Shown here in pieces: positions 1 through 11,572 of a stretch of 44,621 bases of DNA (the stretch's first letter is position 1; every line of letters starts with the position of its first letter). Source of the stretch: Planctomyces sp. SH-PL62 (GTDB lineage Bacteria > Planctomycetota > Planctomycetia > Planctomycetales > Planctomycetaceae); the NCBI GenBank assembly GCA_945905295.1, contig CAMDPX010000034.1:1-44621 (forward strand), in the 5' to 3' direction. The notes under the pieces were generated by a model. It ran no database searches. It was not told the origin of the DNA and saw only the letters and a program-made list of their open reading frames with translations. Made by a program: the position numbers and the translations under genes.

Positions 1-137
1 ACATCGAGACCCTGCGTGACGAAACCGCCGCCTGGTCAACCGACGTGAACTCGACCCAACGCGGCGTCGACTGGCAAATGAAAATCGACGACGCCCGCTG
101 TAAGCTCACCTCCGTCTACCCGAAGATTAAGCTTTGA
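1..137 (+). CDS. IS630-family transposase, C-terminal fragment
   Basis: An open frame enters from the left edge (codons from base 3) and stops with TGA at 135-137, giving the last 44 residues of a protein. The tail contains VDWQMKIDDARCKLTSVYP, which fits the conserved C-terminal segment of IS630-family DDE transposases (pattern NWQF...DARIKLKxLYP). The rest of the gene lies outside the window, so its integrity cannot be judged. A palindromic repeat begins about 50 bases downstream. Identification rests on one short motif. Confidence 0.6.
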   Translation, partial: IETLRDETAAWSTDVNSTQRGVDWQMKIDDARCKLTSVYPKIKL

Positions 138-189
138 CGCGGCACTAGACTTGAAGATGTTGATCATGAGGCACTTCCTTAAAGAAGGG

Positions 190-271
190 ATGCAGGCGAG
201 CGGGGCGGCGTCAGCCCCCCGGTCCTGCGACTTATTCACCGGGGGGTTGACGCCGCCCCGCTCGCCTGCAT
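190..271. repeat. Palindromic repeat, GCGAG-type (family K/L)
   Basis: Two 33-base inverted arms (190-222 and 239-271, one mismatch) separated by 16 bases. The arm contains GGCGAGCGGGGCGGCGTCAG and can itself fold into a GGGGC/GCCCC hairpin. The same family recurs inside a coding gene at 26678-26757 and at the right edge (44573 onward). It lies between the IS630 fragment and the 3' end of metX. Confidence 0.85.
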
Positions 272-284
272 GTTGTTACTGAGG

Positions 285-1490
285 TCACGATCCACGTCGC
301 ACAGCCAACAGCGTCTGTTCGAGGAATGGCCGGACGAGCCGTTCGAGCCACTCGAATTCAATCAGGAAGGCGTCGTGGCCATAGGCGCTTTCCAGTTCGA
401 TGAACGTCACATGGCGGCGAGCTTCAATCATCGCACGGACCAACTCTTTGCTCTGAATCGTCGGAAACAGCCAATCGGACGTGTAGCTGGTGACGAGGAA
501 CCGCGCGTTCGTTTGACTGAGCGCCTGCGCGACCGAGCCGCGTCCTTCAGCGAGGTCGAAGTAGTCCATCGCTCGCGTGAGATAGAGGTAACTGTTGGCA
601 TCGAAGCGTTCGATGAATCGCTTGCCTTGGTAGTGCAGATAGCTTTCGACTTGGAACTCGATCTGCCGCATCATGTCATACGAGAGCCGGTCGCCATCTT
701 GCAGGCGGCGGCTGAATTTCAGCTCGATCGAGGCGTCCGACAAATAGGTGATGTGCGCGACCATGCGGGCCAGCGCGAGTCCGACCTTCGGGCCGATCGG
801 CTTGTCGTAGTATTGCCCGCCGTGAAAGTTCGGGTCGGTACAGATCGCTCGGCGACCGACCGCGTTGAAGGCGATCCCTTGCGCGGTCAGCTTCGCGGCC
901 GACGCCATGCAGATCGCCGACTGCACCATCGCCGGATATCGAGCCGCCCACTCCAACACCTGCATGCCACCGAGACTGCCGCCGACAACCGACAACAACT
1001 TCTCGATGCCCAGATGCCGGACCAGTCCGGCATGAACCTCGACCATGTCCCCGACGGTCATGAAGGGAAAGTTGAGCCCGTAAGGCTCGCCGGTTTGCGG
1101 GTTGAGACTCAGTGGCCCGGTCGTCCCCTGACAACCGCCGAGCACGTTCGCGCAGATCACGAAGTAGCGATTCGTGTCGAGCCCTTTCCCCGGTCCCACG
1201 AATTCATCCCACCAACCGGTCTTGCGATCCAGTGGCGTGTGATAGCCCGCGACGTGAGCGTCTCCCGTCAGCGCGTGACACACGAAGATCGCATTGTCTT
1301 TTTGCGGACTGAGTTCACCGTAGGTCTCATACGAAACCGTGACTGGTCCGAGCTCACCGCCACCGGCCAGATGCAACGGATTCGGCGGCTCGAACAAAGA
1401 CACCGACCGCTTCGACACGAACCCGACCGAGTCTGGGCCAGGTTCGATCGGTTGGTCGGGTTCTCGAAGTTCACCTGCGTCGGTTGCCAT
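285..1490 (-). CDS. metX: Homoserine O-acyltransferase (MetX-like)
   Basis: A 401-residue alpha/beta-hydrolase of the MetX family, which acylates L-homoserine (usually with acetyl-CoA) at the entry of methionine synthesis in the cytosol. The nucleophile elbow is GGSLGG with Ser172; the other catalytic residues are Asp339 (TSDWLFPT) and His372 (YGHDAFL). The family segment YGLNFPFMTVGDMV and full family length support a complete enzyme. It is transcribed divergently from the oxidoreductase at 1667, with a large palindrome between them. Sequence alone does not separate acetyl- from succinyl-transferase specificity. The N-terminal 25 residues before VGFVSK are weakly conserved, so a slightly later start is possible. 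Confidence 0.92.
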   Translation of the reverse strand: MATDAGELREPDQPIEPGPDSVGFVSKRSVSLFEPPNPLHLAGGGELGPVTVSYETYGELSPQKDNAIFVCHALTGDAHVAGYHTPLDRKTGWWDEFVGPGKGLDTNRYFVICANVLGGCQGTTGPLSLNPQTGEPYGLNFPFMTVGDMVEVHAGLVRHLGIEKLLSVVGGSLGGMQVLEWAARYPAMVQSAICMASAAKLTAQGIAFNAVGRRAICTDPNFHGGQYYDKPIGPKVGLALARMVAHITYLSDASIELKFSRRLQDGDRLSYDMMRQIEFQVESYLHYQGKRFIERFDANSYLYLTRAMDYFDLAEGRGSVAQALSQTNARFLVTSYTSDWLFPTIQSKELVRAMIEARRHVTFIELESAYGHDAFLIEFEWLERLVRPFLEQTLLAVRRGS

Positions 1491-1544
1491 GAATGCCGCT
1501 CCTGAGTGCGGCGGAGTATATTGAGCCGCGAATCCGTCCCGCGA

Positions 1545-1625
1545 CCGTAGCCTGACTCTCCGAGTCGGGAGCGTTCGAATCGGAAGTCGTCCGAACTACT
1601 CCCGACTCGGAGAGTCAGGCTACGG
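1545..1625. repeat. GTAG twin-hairpin repeat (stem family CTGACTC)
   Basis: Perfect 27-base inverted arms at 1545-1571 and 1599-1625 with a 27-base spacer. The outer ends read CGTAG and CTACG, and each arm is itself a hairpin (CCTGACTC-TCC-GAGTCGGG). It sits in the divergent intergenic region between metX and the Gfo/Idh gene. The same stem family occurs at 20166-20228, at 8651-8816 and, in a related form, at 6984-7044. Confidence 0.9.
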
Positions 1626-1666
1626 CGGATGCAGAATCCTAATCCATCAACCTCGTGAGGTGCCCT

Positions 1667-2992
1667 ATGTCCCAGCCAACTCGACGTGACTTCCTGCAAA
1701 CGACCACTCTCGCTGCGGCCAGTGCGGCACTGCCGTACTGGTTCGCTCAGCAGCGGACGATGGCCGATGACGCCAAGTCACCGAACGAACGCCCAAAGGT
1801 TGGTTGCATCGGCAACGGTGGCATGGGGAGCGGCGATGCGGCGGCGATCAAGAACTACGGAGACATCGTCGCGCTGTGCGATGTGGACAGTAATCGGTCG
1901 GGAGTGCTCAACGACAAACTGCTCGGCGGCAAGGCGGAGTTTTTCGAGGACTATCGCAAGCTGCTCGACCGGAAAGACATCGACGTCGTCACGATCAGTA
2001 CGCCGGATCATTGGCACACTCGGATCGCGTTGGCCGCACTGCGAGCCGGCAAAGACGTCCATTGTCAGAAGCCGCTGACGCTGACCATCGACGAAGGGAA
2101 GCTGCTCTGCAAAGTCGTGAAGGAAACCGGCCGAGTCTTCCAAGTCGGCACGCAGCAACGCAGCGAACACAACTTTCAGAAGGCGGTCGCGCTGGCTCGC
2201 GAAGGCCGCATCGGAAAGATCAAGACGGTTCACGTCGCGATCGGTGGAGCACCCAAGGGTGGCCCGTTCAAGAAGCAAGCTCCGCCCGCGCATCTCAATT
2301 GGGATTCTTGGTTGGGACAGGCTCCGCTGGTCGAGTACATCCCGGAGCGCAGCCACAACAACTTCCGTTGGTGGTACGAGTACTCCGGCGGCAAGATGAC
2401 CGACTGGGGTGCTCACCACGTGGATATCGCTCAGTGGGCGATCGGCATGGAAGGCTCCGGCCCGACTTCGCTGGAAGTGCTGGAGAACGTCCACCCGGTC
2501 CCGTATGAGAAGGGTTGGCCGACGGTCGATGACTCCTACAACGCCGCCACGAACTTCAATGTCAAAGTGACGTACCCCAACGGTGTCGTCGTCTTCATCC
2601 GCGACGACTGCAAAGACCAAGGCTTCGACAACGGCGTGATGTTCGAGGGGGAAACCGGCCGCTTCTTCGTCAACCGCGGTAAGCTGACCGGTGCTCCGGT
2701 TGAGGAGCTCGAAAAGAATCCGATCTCGGAAGAGGTCTTCAAAGCTCTTCGCAAAGGGAAGAACCGCGACAACCACATGGGCAACTTCATCGCCTGCGTG
2801 AAGGACCGCGGCCAAACTCAAAGCGACGTCTTCAGCCACCACCGCATCCTGACGACGTGCCATCTGGCGAACATCGCGCTGCGCCTGAATCGCACGCTCA
2901 AATGGAACCCCGAAACCGAACAAATCCTCGGCGACGACGAAGCCAACGGCTGGCAGAAGCGAGAACAGCGCAAGGGGTATGAAGTCGCATAG
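1667..2992 (+). CDS. Tat-exported Gfo/Idh/MocA-family oxidoreductase
   Basis: A 441-residue NAD(P)-dependent oxidoreductase of the Gfo/Idh/MocA type. The start at ATG 1667 is preferred over GTG 1655 because GAGG lies just upstream and it places a twin-arginine signal (TRRDFLQ, residues 5-11, then an alanine-rich stretch) at the N terminus. The Rossmann motif GCIGNGGMGSG is at about residues 46-56, STPDHWH at 111-117, and the family lysine lies in QKP at 134-136. Export suggests a periplasmic sugar or polyol oxidation, as proposed for the many such paralogues in planctomycetes; the substrate is unknown. Confidence 0.9.
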   Translation: MSQPTRRDFLQTTTLAAASAALPYWFAQQRTMADDAKSPNERPKVGCIGNGGMGSGDAAAIKNYGDIVALCDVDSNRSGVLNDKLLGGKAEFFEDYRKLLDRKDIDVVTISTPDHWHTRIALAALRAGKDVHCQKPLTLTIDEGKLLCKVVKETGRVFQVGTQQRSEHNFQKAVALAREGRIGKIKTVHVAIGGAPKGGPFKKQAPPAHLNWDSWLGQAPLVEYIPERSHNNFRWWYEYSGGKMTDWGAHHVDIAQWAIGMEGSGPTSLEVLENVHPVPYEKGWPTVDDSYNAATNFNVKVTYPNGVVVFIRDDCKDQGFDNGVMFEGETGRFFVNRGKLTGAPVEELEKNPISEEVFKALRKGKNRDNHMGNFIACVKDRGQTQSDVFSHHRILTTCHLANIALRLNRTLKWNPETEQILGDDEANGWQKREQRKGYEVA

Positions 2993-3042
2993 TTCGATAA
3001 GAGCGAACCATCGACGATCACAAATGGTTGGCGGCTTACACG

Positions 3043-3306
3043 CTAAACCCGTCGGTATGCCCTGACGACATGCACGACCTTGACCAAGCGGTCGTCGGGG
3101 CTGACCGAGAAAACGAAGCCGAGCGGCGGTTCGAGCAGCAATCGAATCGGGCCGACTCGCGATTCACCCGCGTGTTCGGGGTCGATCTTCAGTTGCCGTT
3201 CAACCGCTTGCGAGACGCGCGTGACTTCGGCTTTGTCGTCGGCGGCGAGCCACAATTCCGCGAGTTCTCGTTCGGCCACCGGAGTCCAGATGACCGTGAA
3301 CTTCAT
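3043..3306 (-). CDS. ParE/RelE-like toxin of a type II TA pair
   Basis: An 87-residue protein beginning MKFTVIWTPVAERELAELW, the usual first strand and helix of ParE/RelE-fold toxins (xxxxWTxxAxxxLxxxW), and ending in a strand with the pattern VVHVVRAYRRV. It overlaps the upstream small gene at 3303-3536 by four bases (ATGA), the typical antitoxin-toxin coupling. These toxins act on gyrase or on ribosome-bound mRNA; the target is not predictable here. It is short and intact. The family call is moderate because it rests on pattern and arrangement. Confidence 0.7.
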   Translation of the reverse strand: MKFTVIWTPVAERELAELWLAADDKAEVTRVSQAVERQLKIDPEHAGESRVGPIRLLLEPPLGFVFSVSPDDRLVKVVHVVRAYRRV

Positions 3307-3536
3307 CGGGCGGACTCCAGGTCACGAAGGATGTGTTGCAACTCACGGCCTTCAGTGGACTCGGCTCGAAGAAGTAATTCGGCGTCGGAGACGAGTGGCT
3401 CGCACTCCCATTCCGAGTGCTGTTGCGACGGGGTGTAATAGCCCAACACGTCGCCAGACTCATCGACAAACTCCAGTCGATCACGCAGGTTGCCAAGCTG
3501 GCCGCGAATCTGTGGGTTGACCAATACACGAGTCAT
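3303..3536 (-). CDS. Putative antitoxin partner
   Basis: A 77-residue acidic small protein (MTRVLVNPQIRGQLGNLRDR...) directly upstream of, and overlapping by four bases, the ParE/RelE-like gene. I do not recognise a DNA-binding domain; the segment LVNPQIRGQLGNLRDRLEFVDESGDVLGYYTP resembles small planctomycete proteins that precede such toxins. The antitoxin role is inferred from position, size and charge. Confidence 0.6.
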   Translation of the reverse strand: MTRVLVNPQIRGQLGNLRDRLEFVDESGDVLGYYTPSQQHSEWECEPLVSDAELLLRAESTEGRELQHILRDLESAR

Positions 3537-3609
3537 GACGGAACCTCCGATTGAGATGGCAACATCGTAGTCCGGTCATCAGCCAACAGTAAGCGGATTC
3601 CGAAACCGC

Positions 3610-4500
<891 letters not shown>

Positions 4501-4557
4501 GTTTGGATGGAATTCTGGCTTTGAGGTTGAAGGAACGCCGCCAACGGCGACGGCGGA

Positions 4558-5259
4558 TTAGGGAAGTCGTAATTGATCGCCGGTTTGCTTGTAGGTCGCG
4601 CCCAAGTCCACTTGCAGGCACGGGCCACCCTTGAGGAACAAGGCCATTTGAGGAAGCGGTTGATCGAGCGCCAGCGGTTGATGCCAGACATCGAGCACTT
4701 GATGTTCATCACGTTCCGTTGGGTGGTAACTTGCGGCGTAGAGCCGAGCGGAGGGATGCGTCACATCGCTATCGAGCCGCTTCAAAAGTTCCGAGTGCAG
4801 GTTTGCGTAACGATCCGTGACGATGTCCACGATCATGACTCCGACCCCTTCGCGCAACATCGACTCACATTTCGCGATGAACGCATCCCGATGCTCGCGG
4901 CGGTCCTTGTTGGCCGGGCTGATCAGCTCGATCGCACCCGCGAGTACTGGGCCGGAAGAGCATTCGTAAACGGCCACTTGGACGATGTCGGTCGCGATGG
5001 GAAACTCCAACGTGAGCGTGGGCGGGGCAGGGGACCAATTAGTCACGGTTCCCGCTCCCGCTCCGTTTGCGACCGCCCCCTCGGAGTCATCCCACGTTGC
5101 GACGTCGATTTCGATGCCGAAGCTGGCTGTCGGTTCGGCAAACCAATCCTTTGGTAGTTGTTGATTGATGGCCGTCGCAATCATGCCAGCCCAAAGGGAA
5201 TGAAACGACTCCCAATGTCGGCGTCCTTTCAGCGGCGGATGAAAATGATCGCGAAGCAT
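4558..5259 (-). CDS. DUF4058-like protein
   Basis: A 233-residue protein that fits the DUF4058 family common in planctomycetes and cyanobacteria: an N-terminal block (HPPLKGRRHWESFHSLWAGM, then an INQQLP segment) and the family signature AIELISPANKDRREHRDAF followed by KCESMLREGVGVMIVDIV. That signature has the E..SP.NK...Y..K spacing of a possible nuclease-like core, but the family has no demonstrated function that I know. It lies 15 bases downstream of the gene at 5275-5676 and between sucC and sucD, so it may be co-transcribed with both. Confidence 0.7.
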   Translation of the reverse strand: MLRDHFHPPLKGRRHWESFHSLWAGMIATAINQQLPKDWFAEPTASFGIEIDVATWDDSEGAVANGAGAGTVTNWSPAPPTLTLEFPIATDIVQVAVYECSSGPVLAGAIELISPANKDRREHRDAFIAKCESMLREGVGVMIVDIVTDRYANLHSELLKRLDSDVTHPSARLYAASYHPTERDEHQVLDVWHQPLALDQPLPQMALFLKGGPCLQVDLGATYKQTGDQLRLP

Positions 5260-5274
5260 GATGTCGTTCCACCG

Positions 5275-5676
5275 TCAGGCGGCATGTCGGGACAAGGGAT
5301 ACTCTGAAAACTCTGCGATGTCGCGCGCGAAGCGAGTCAGATCGAGTGTCTCGCCTTCCGCGTCGAATCGGATGCCGTGTTGTTTCATTGTCAGTGAGCC
5401 AATCACGATTTCAAACGGGGTGCCGTCCACGTCTTTGCCAAGATTCTCGCTGACATAGGTGGCGACGCAAAATGAATGACCTGCCAGTTCGGGTTGGATG
5501 AGAGCGATCCTGTCGAACACGATCGGTTCACCGTTTCTGAGGAGGGTTCTTGGTTGGGACAGTGATTCAACGCAGCCGCCTTGAATCGTCGTTTCAAGAA
5601 CAAATGAGTTCCGAACACCATCGTCGAAACGCGTCCGGAATTCGTGGCCATCGAGTTTCAGGCGATGATTAACCAT
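5275..5676 (-). CDS. Small protein, possibly retropepsin-like fold
   Basis: A 133-residue protein, MVNHRLKLDGHEFRTRFDDG... The start is placed at ATG 5676 because the longer frame would read through the arm of the palindrome at 5692-5756. The C-terminal segment EIVIGSLTMKQHGIRFD resembles the second half of aspartyl-protease-like (clan AA) domains (ILGxxxLxxxGxxxD), but the catalytic D-T/S-G triad is not evident. Function is therefore not assigned. The gene is followed at 15 bases by the DUF4058 gene, suggesting a two-gene unit inserted in the sucCD interval. Confidence 0.6.
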   Translation of the reverse strand: MVNHRLKLDGHEFRTRFDDGVRNSFVLETTIQGGCVESLSQPRTLLRNGEPIVFDRIALIQPELAGHSFCVATYVSENLGKDVDGTPFEIVIGSLTMKQHGIRFDAEGETLDLTRFARDIAEFSEYPLSRHAA

Positions 5677-5691
5677 GCTGGTGAATCTGAT

Positions 5692-5756
5692 GTAGCCACG
5701 TTCGCCAGAACGTGGGGTCGTCGCAGGTTGGCCCACGTTCTGGCGAACGTGGCTAC
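5692..5756. repeat. GTAG twin-hairpin repeat (stem family CCACGTTC)
   Basis: Perfect 25-base inverted arms (5692-5716 and 5732-5756), ends GTAG and CTAC. Each arm is a hairpin CCACGTTC-GCCA-GAACGTGG. It follows the sucC stop codon on the minus strand and precedes the small gene at 5676. Its loop GCCA is shared with the element at 15549-15633. Confidence 0.9.
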
Positions 5757-5772
5757 GGTCTTAAGGCTACCT

Positions 5773-6960
<1,188 letters not shown>

Positions 6961-6983
6961 CGGTTGGCCTTTGTGGTCTGACT

Positions 6984-7044
6984 CGTAGCTCGACTTTCTG
7001 AGTCGAGTTTTTTCGGGCGGCTCGACTCGGAGAGTCAAGCTACG
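6984..7044. repeat. GTAG twin-hairpin repeat (stem variant CTCGACTT)
   Basis: Inverted 24-base arms at 6984-7007 and 7021-7044 with two mismatches, ends CGTAG and CTACG, 13-base spacer. The arm hairpin is CTCGACTT-TCT-GAGTCGAG, a variant of the CTGACTC family. It lies immediately upstream of the sucC start. Confidence 0.85.
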
Positions 7045-7149
7045 GGGTGTAAGGGGGCGGGATGATAACGGTGCTGTTTCGGGACCGTTAGCGATCAGCA
7101 ACGCGCGATTCTGCCGCGGCTTTGTTACTTTCTTGTCGAATTCCTGACC

Positions 7150-7171
7150 CCGCCGGGAATAAGCCCGGCGG
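7150..7171. repeat. Short hairpin upstream of the sigma factor gene
   Basis: Perfect 8-bp stem CCGCCGGG / CCCGGCGG with loop AATAAG, 25 bases before the sigma factor start at 7197. It could be a single-hairpin repeat or a leader structure; only one copy is in the window. Confidence 0.5.
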
Positions 7172-7196
7172 CAACGACTCTCCCTCTCGCGTCGCC

Positions 7197-7772
7197 ATGA
7201 ACTCCACTGAGCATCAGCAGCGTGTCGCCGATTTGATCGGACAGCATTACGAATTGCTGTACCGAGTGTCGTTCCGTTTGACCGGATCGGTGGCCGATGC
7301 GGAAGACCTGACTCAGCAGACGTTCCTGACGGCGCAGCAGAAACTGGAACAGCTTCGGCAAACAGAGAGCGCGAAGTCGTGGTTGCTGGCGATCCTGCGG
7401 CACCACTTCTTCCGAAATCGGAGCCGGGCGGCGAAGCAGTCGGTGCGGTTGGATTCGCTCCCCGAACCGATGAGTTCGACGCCCAAGTCGGACGGATTCG
7501 ATTCGGAAGAGCTGCAAGCCGCGCTCAACGATTTGGCCGAAGAGTTCCGAGTTCCGCTGGTTCTCTTCTACTTCCACGAACTGAGTTATCAAGACATCGC
7601 TGCCGAACTTTCGATCCCGCTGGGGACGGTGATGAGCCGCCTCTCGCGCGGCAAAGAACATCTTCGACGCCGTCTGTGCCAGGACGGGGTCGGGAGTCTT
7701 TTTCAGGTCGGACAAACGGCGACCGACAATCCATTGCCAAAACGTAAACAACAACGATCAACCCCGACCTGA
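7197..7772 (+). CDS. ECF-type RNA polymerase sigma-70 factor
   Basis: A 191-residue sigma factor with region 2 (residues 14-80; [13 protein letters not shown] at 34-46 is the core-binding and -10 recognition segment) and region 4 (about 105-160; [20 protein letters not shown] helix-turn-helix, -35 recognition). ATG 7197 is chosen because the upstream part of the frame crosses a hairpin repeat and lacks family similarity. The C-terminal 30 residues after LRRRL are basic and unconserved. It is followed 32 bases later by a zinc-binding anti-sigma-like membrane protein, the usual ECF arrangement. Confidence 0.9.
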   Translation: MNSTEHQQRVADLIGQHYELLYRVSFRLTGSVADAEDLTQQTFLTAQQKLEQLRQTESAKSWLLAILRHHFFRNRSRAAKQSVRLDSLPEPMSSTPKSDGFDSEELQAALNDLAEEFRVPLVLFYFHELSYQDIAAELSIPLGTVMSRLSRGKEHLRRRLCQDGVGSLFQVGQTATDNPLPKRKQQRSTPT

Positions 7773-7804
7773 AAAAAACTCCCGACCCCTTACCGCCAAC
7801 TGCC

Positions 7805-8638
7805 ATGACCCCTTCCCGCCCTGAACCGCTGACGTGTGAAACCGCTCTCGAACGGCTCGACGGCGTGTGGCTCGACCCATTGCCGGAAGAGCCGCTTGAT
7901 GCCGAGTTGATTGCCGCGCGCGAGCACTTGCAGGAATGCTCCGCCTGCTGGGCGAAGTGGGAACAACGTCGCGCCGCCGATCAGCGCATTTCCGAGGTCA
8001 TGCAAGCGGTCCCGGTGCCGTCAGGATTGCGCGAGCAACTGCTGGCTCAAACCGTGGCGGACGCTGCCAGCGTCCGGCCGACCGACGCAAGCTGCGTCGG
8101 CCACGATCGCAAGCTGCATCGCCGAGCGTGGTGGATCTCCGTCGCGGCGATGTTGCTGGTCAGCGCGGCGGGTGGTTCATGGCTGTGGCAGTCACTGCGA
8201 CCGCAGCGTGTTTCGATGCAGACGTTGTGCGACCTCACACCGTTGACCTCCGCAGGTCTCTCGAAAGTGGATGACCCTTCCAAGCTGCCGCCTCTGCCAG
8301 CGATGTGGTCCCGAGCGAAGGGGCTGCGACTGCCAGATCCACCACACTGGTTCATTCCGCCAAACTCGCGCGAAGCGACTGGATGGATCGCTTTCGAGTT
8401 GCGATCCGGTAAGACCACGATTCACGGCGTGCTGTTGATGACGCGACAGATCAACGTCAGCGATCCGCCGGCCGAATTGCTCGTGCGGCCGAGTTGGTCC
8501 AGCTACACGCAGCGCGGCGGCAAGCCGGTCAGCGTCGCCGGCTGGTCTGAACGCGGAGTCGTTTATCTCTGCTTCGTTCCGGGCGAACCGGCAGCGCTCG
8601 ACCGTCTCTTGCGAGCGACCGCGCCGACATCGGCGTGA
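7805..8638 (+). CDS. Anti-sigma factor, zinc-binding N-terminus, one TM segment
   Basis: A 277-residue membrane protein. Residues 41-48 are HLQECSAC (His-x3-Cys-x2-Cys), the zinc site of ZAS-type anti-sigma domains; Cys11 could be a further ligand. A hydrophobic segment at about 109-128 (WWISVAAMLLVSAAGGSWLW) is followed by an exported domain of about 150 residues. It should hold the ECF sigma factor encoded just upstream until a signal arrives. Oddity: at bases 8081-8099 a perfect hairpin (CCGACGCA-AGC-TGCGTCGG) lies in frame in the linker (residues about 93-99), possibly another repeat insertion. Confidence 0.82.
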   Translation: MTPSRPEPLTCETALERLDGVWLDPLPEEPLDAELIAAREHLQECSACWAKWEQRRAADQRISEVMQAVPVPSGLREQLLAQTVADAASVRPTDASCVGHDRKLHRRAWWISVAAMLLVSAAGGSWLWQSLRPQRVSMQTLCDLTPLTSAGLSKVDDPSKLPPLPAMWSRAKGLRLPDPPHWFIPPNSREATGWIAFELRSGKTTIHGVLLMTRQINVSDPPAELLVRPSWSSYTQRGGKPVSVAGWSERGVVYLCFVPGEPAALDRLLRATAPTSA

Positions 8639-8650
8639 GTTTTCGATCTG

Positions 8651-8816
8651 CGTCGCCTGACTCTCCGAGTCGGGACGGTTGCGGAGTGCTCCCGACTCGG
8701 AGAGGCCGTGAAGTTTTCGTGGAGCACGTTTTCTACGTGCTCGAAAATAGGCTGATTGGGCACGTTGAAAACGTGCCCCACGTCATTTATTCACAGCCTC
8801 GGAGAGTCAGGCGACG
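8651..8816. repeat. CTGACTC-family twin-hairpin repeat, interrupted
   Basis: The arms (8651-8675 and the split right arm 8690-8704 plus 8807-8816) belong to the same family as 1545-1625 and 20166-20228. The right arm is broken by a 93-bp insertion after CTCGGAGAG. Removing the insertion and one copy of that 9-mer restores an intact arm. The outer ends read CGTCG and CGACG rather than GTAG/CTAC, with the change on both sides. Confidence 0.85.
8705..8797. mobile_element. 93-bp mini-element with 9-bp target duplication
   Basis: The segment is flanked by two copies of CTCGGAGAG (8696-8704 and 8798-8806), consistent with a 9-bp target-site duplication. Its ends are short imperfect inverted repeats (GCCGTGAA / reverse of TTCACAGC). 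Inside are two larger inverted arms at 8719-8740 and 8760-8781 (20 of 22 match), each a hairpin around GCACGTTTT. It has no coding capacity, so it would be a non-autonomous, MITE-like element or a differently ended palindromic repeat. Confidence 0.75.
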
Positions 8817-8912
8817 GCTCCGAACGGCCGTTGACTCACCCTTCGCAAGTTCGGCGATTATGCTTCCGCCGGATTCACCTCTTCCGTTTCTCACATCACA
8901 AAGGACACAGCG

Positions 8913-10562
<1,650 letters not shown>

Positions 10563-10583
10563 CGATAGGTTGTTCAAAGCAAG

Positions 10584-10665
10584 AAGAGCCCGACGAATCA
10601 AAGGAGACGACGAATGCGAACTCCCACCAAAGCATTCGTCGTCTCCTTTCATTCGTCGGGCTCTT
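10584..10665. repeat. Long inverted repeat, GACGAAT family, copy 1
   Basis: Inverted arms of 34 bases (10584-10617 and 10632-10665, one mismatch) around a 14-base loop. The arm contains GCCCGACGAAT and GGAGACGACGAAT, i.e. an internal GACGAAT duplication. The second copy is at 24806-24879. Its place just after pgi would also allow it to act as a transcription terminator. Confidence 0.88.
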
Positions 10666-10699
10666 TCTGTCATATTCACTGACCAATCGGGAGACACCC

Positions 10700-11494
10700 A
10701 TGAAACTTCTCGGCCGCACCGCCCTCGTCACCGGAGCCGCTCGTGGCATCGGCCGGGGGTGTGCATTGGAGCTTGCGAAAGTGGGCGCGGATGTGGCGAT
10801 CAACGATCGTCAGCCCTCGGACAACACGGCATCGCTGATTGCCGAAATCGAATCGCTGGGCCGCCGCGCGGTACTCGTTGCCGGTGATGCGTTCGAGCGT
10901 GCTTCCTGTGAAGACATCGCGAACCGAGCGATCGCCGCGCTGGGACGCATTGACATTCTCGTCAGCAACCCGGCGTTCTCGCGTCGCGGCGACTTCCTTG
11001 ATTACGACCCGGAGCTTTTCGACAAGACTCTGCGAGGCACACTGACCGCCGGATTTCACATGAGCCAATTCGTCTCGCGGCACATGGTCGAGCGCGGTGG
11101 TGGCGGGAAGATCCTGTTCATTTCCAGCGTCCATTCGCGGCGACCGTACGCGCGAGCAGTCGCGTACAACGCGGCGAAGGCCGGCCTGAATCACATGGCC
11201 TTCACGATCGCCGCCGAATTGATTGGGCACCGCATCAACGTCAACGTCATCGAGCCCGGCTGGATCGACACTCCGGGCGAACACGAAACCTTCGGCGACG
11301 CAATGCTCGCCGAAGAGGGAGCCAAACTGCCGTGGGGCCGCATCGGCCAGCCATCCGACATCGGCCGCGCGGCAACGTTTTTGTGTTCGGACGACGCCGA
11401 CTACATCACCGGGATCTCGTTGGTTGTCGATGGTGGGTTTTGTCTCCGCGATTCGATCAGCAGTCCGTCGATGAAGCCCTCTCAAAGTGACTAA
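10700..11494 (+). CDS. SDR-family NAD(P)-dependent oxidoreductase
   Basis: A 264-residue classical short-chain dehydrogenase. TGAARGIGRG (11-20) is the cofactor motif, D36 in NDR suggests NAD preference, and the catalytic Ser142/143, Tyr156 and Lys160 lie in SSVHS and YNAAK. The substrate is not evident; neighbours (aminotransferase, symporter, aldolase, FAH hydrolase) suggest catabolism of a sugar acid or similar compound. The last codons and the stop overlap a low-complexity repeat (11483-11555), so the C-terminal SQSD may be repeat-derived. Confidence 0.92.
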   Translation: MKLLGRTALVTGAARGIGRGCALELAKVGADVAINDRQPSDNTASLIAEIESLGRRAVLVAGDAFERASCEDIANRAIAALGRIDILVSNPAFSRRGDFLDYDPELFDKTLRGTLTAGFHMSQFVSRHMVERGGGGKILFISSVHSRRPYARAVAYNAAKAGLNHMAFTIAAELIGHRINVNVIEPGWIDTPGEHETFGDAMLAEEGAKLPWGRIGQPSDIGRAATFLCSDDADYITGISLVVDGGFCLRDSISSPSMKPSQSD

Positions 11495-11555
11495 AGGGAC
11501 GAAAGCGACCAAAAGCCTTCACTCACTTTGGTCCCTTTTGTCCTTTTCGTCCTTG
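11483..11555. repeat. Low-complexity inverted repeat (GGGACGAAA/TTTCGTCC type)
   Basis: A purine-rich run (GACTAAAGGGACGAAAGCGA at 11488 onward) is followed by its imperfect reverse complement ending in TTTTCGTCC. It covers the SDR stop codon and the gap before the aminotransferase start at 11573. Confidence 0.7.
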
Positions 11556-11572
11556 AATCATCAGGTCATGTC

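Noticed and set aside
270-1505. Long plus-strand open frame of 411 codons opposite metX
   Set aside because: It is the antisense shadow of a well-supported MetX gene; its composition is arginine-rich and it lacks any domain.
10584-10665. Dedicated rho-independent terminator of pgi
   Set aside because: The hairpin is strong, but it is a dispersed repeat family (second copy at 24806) and lacks a clear T-run, so termination is only a possible side effect.
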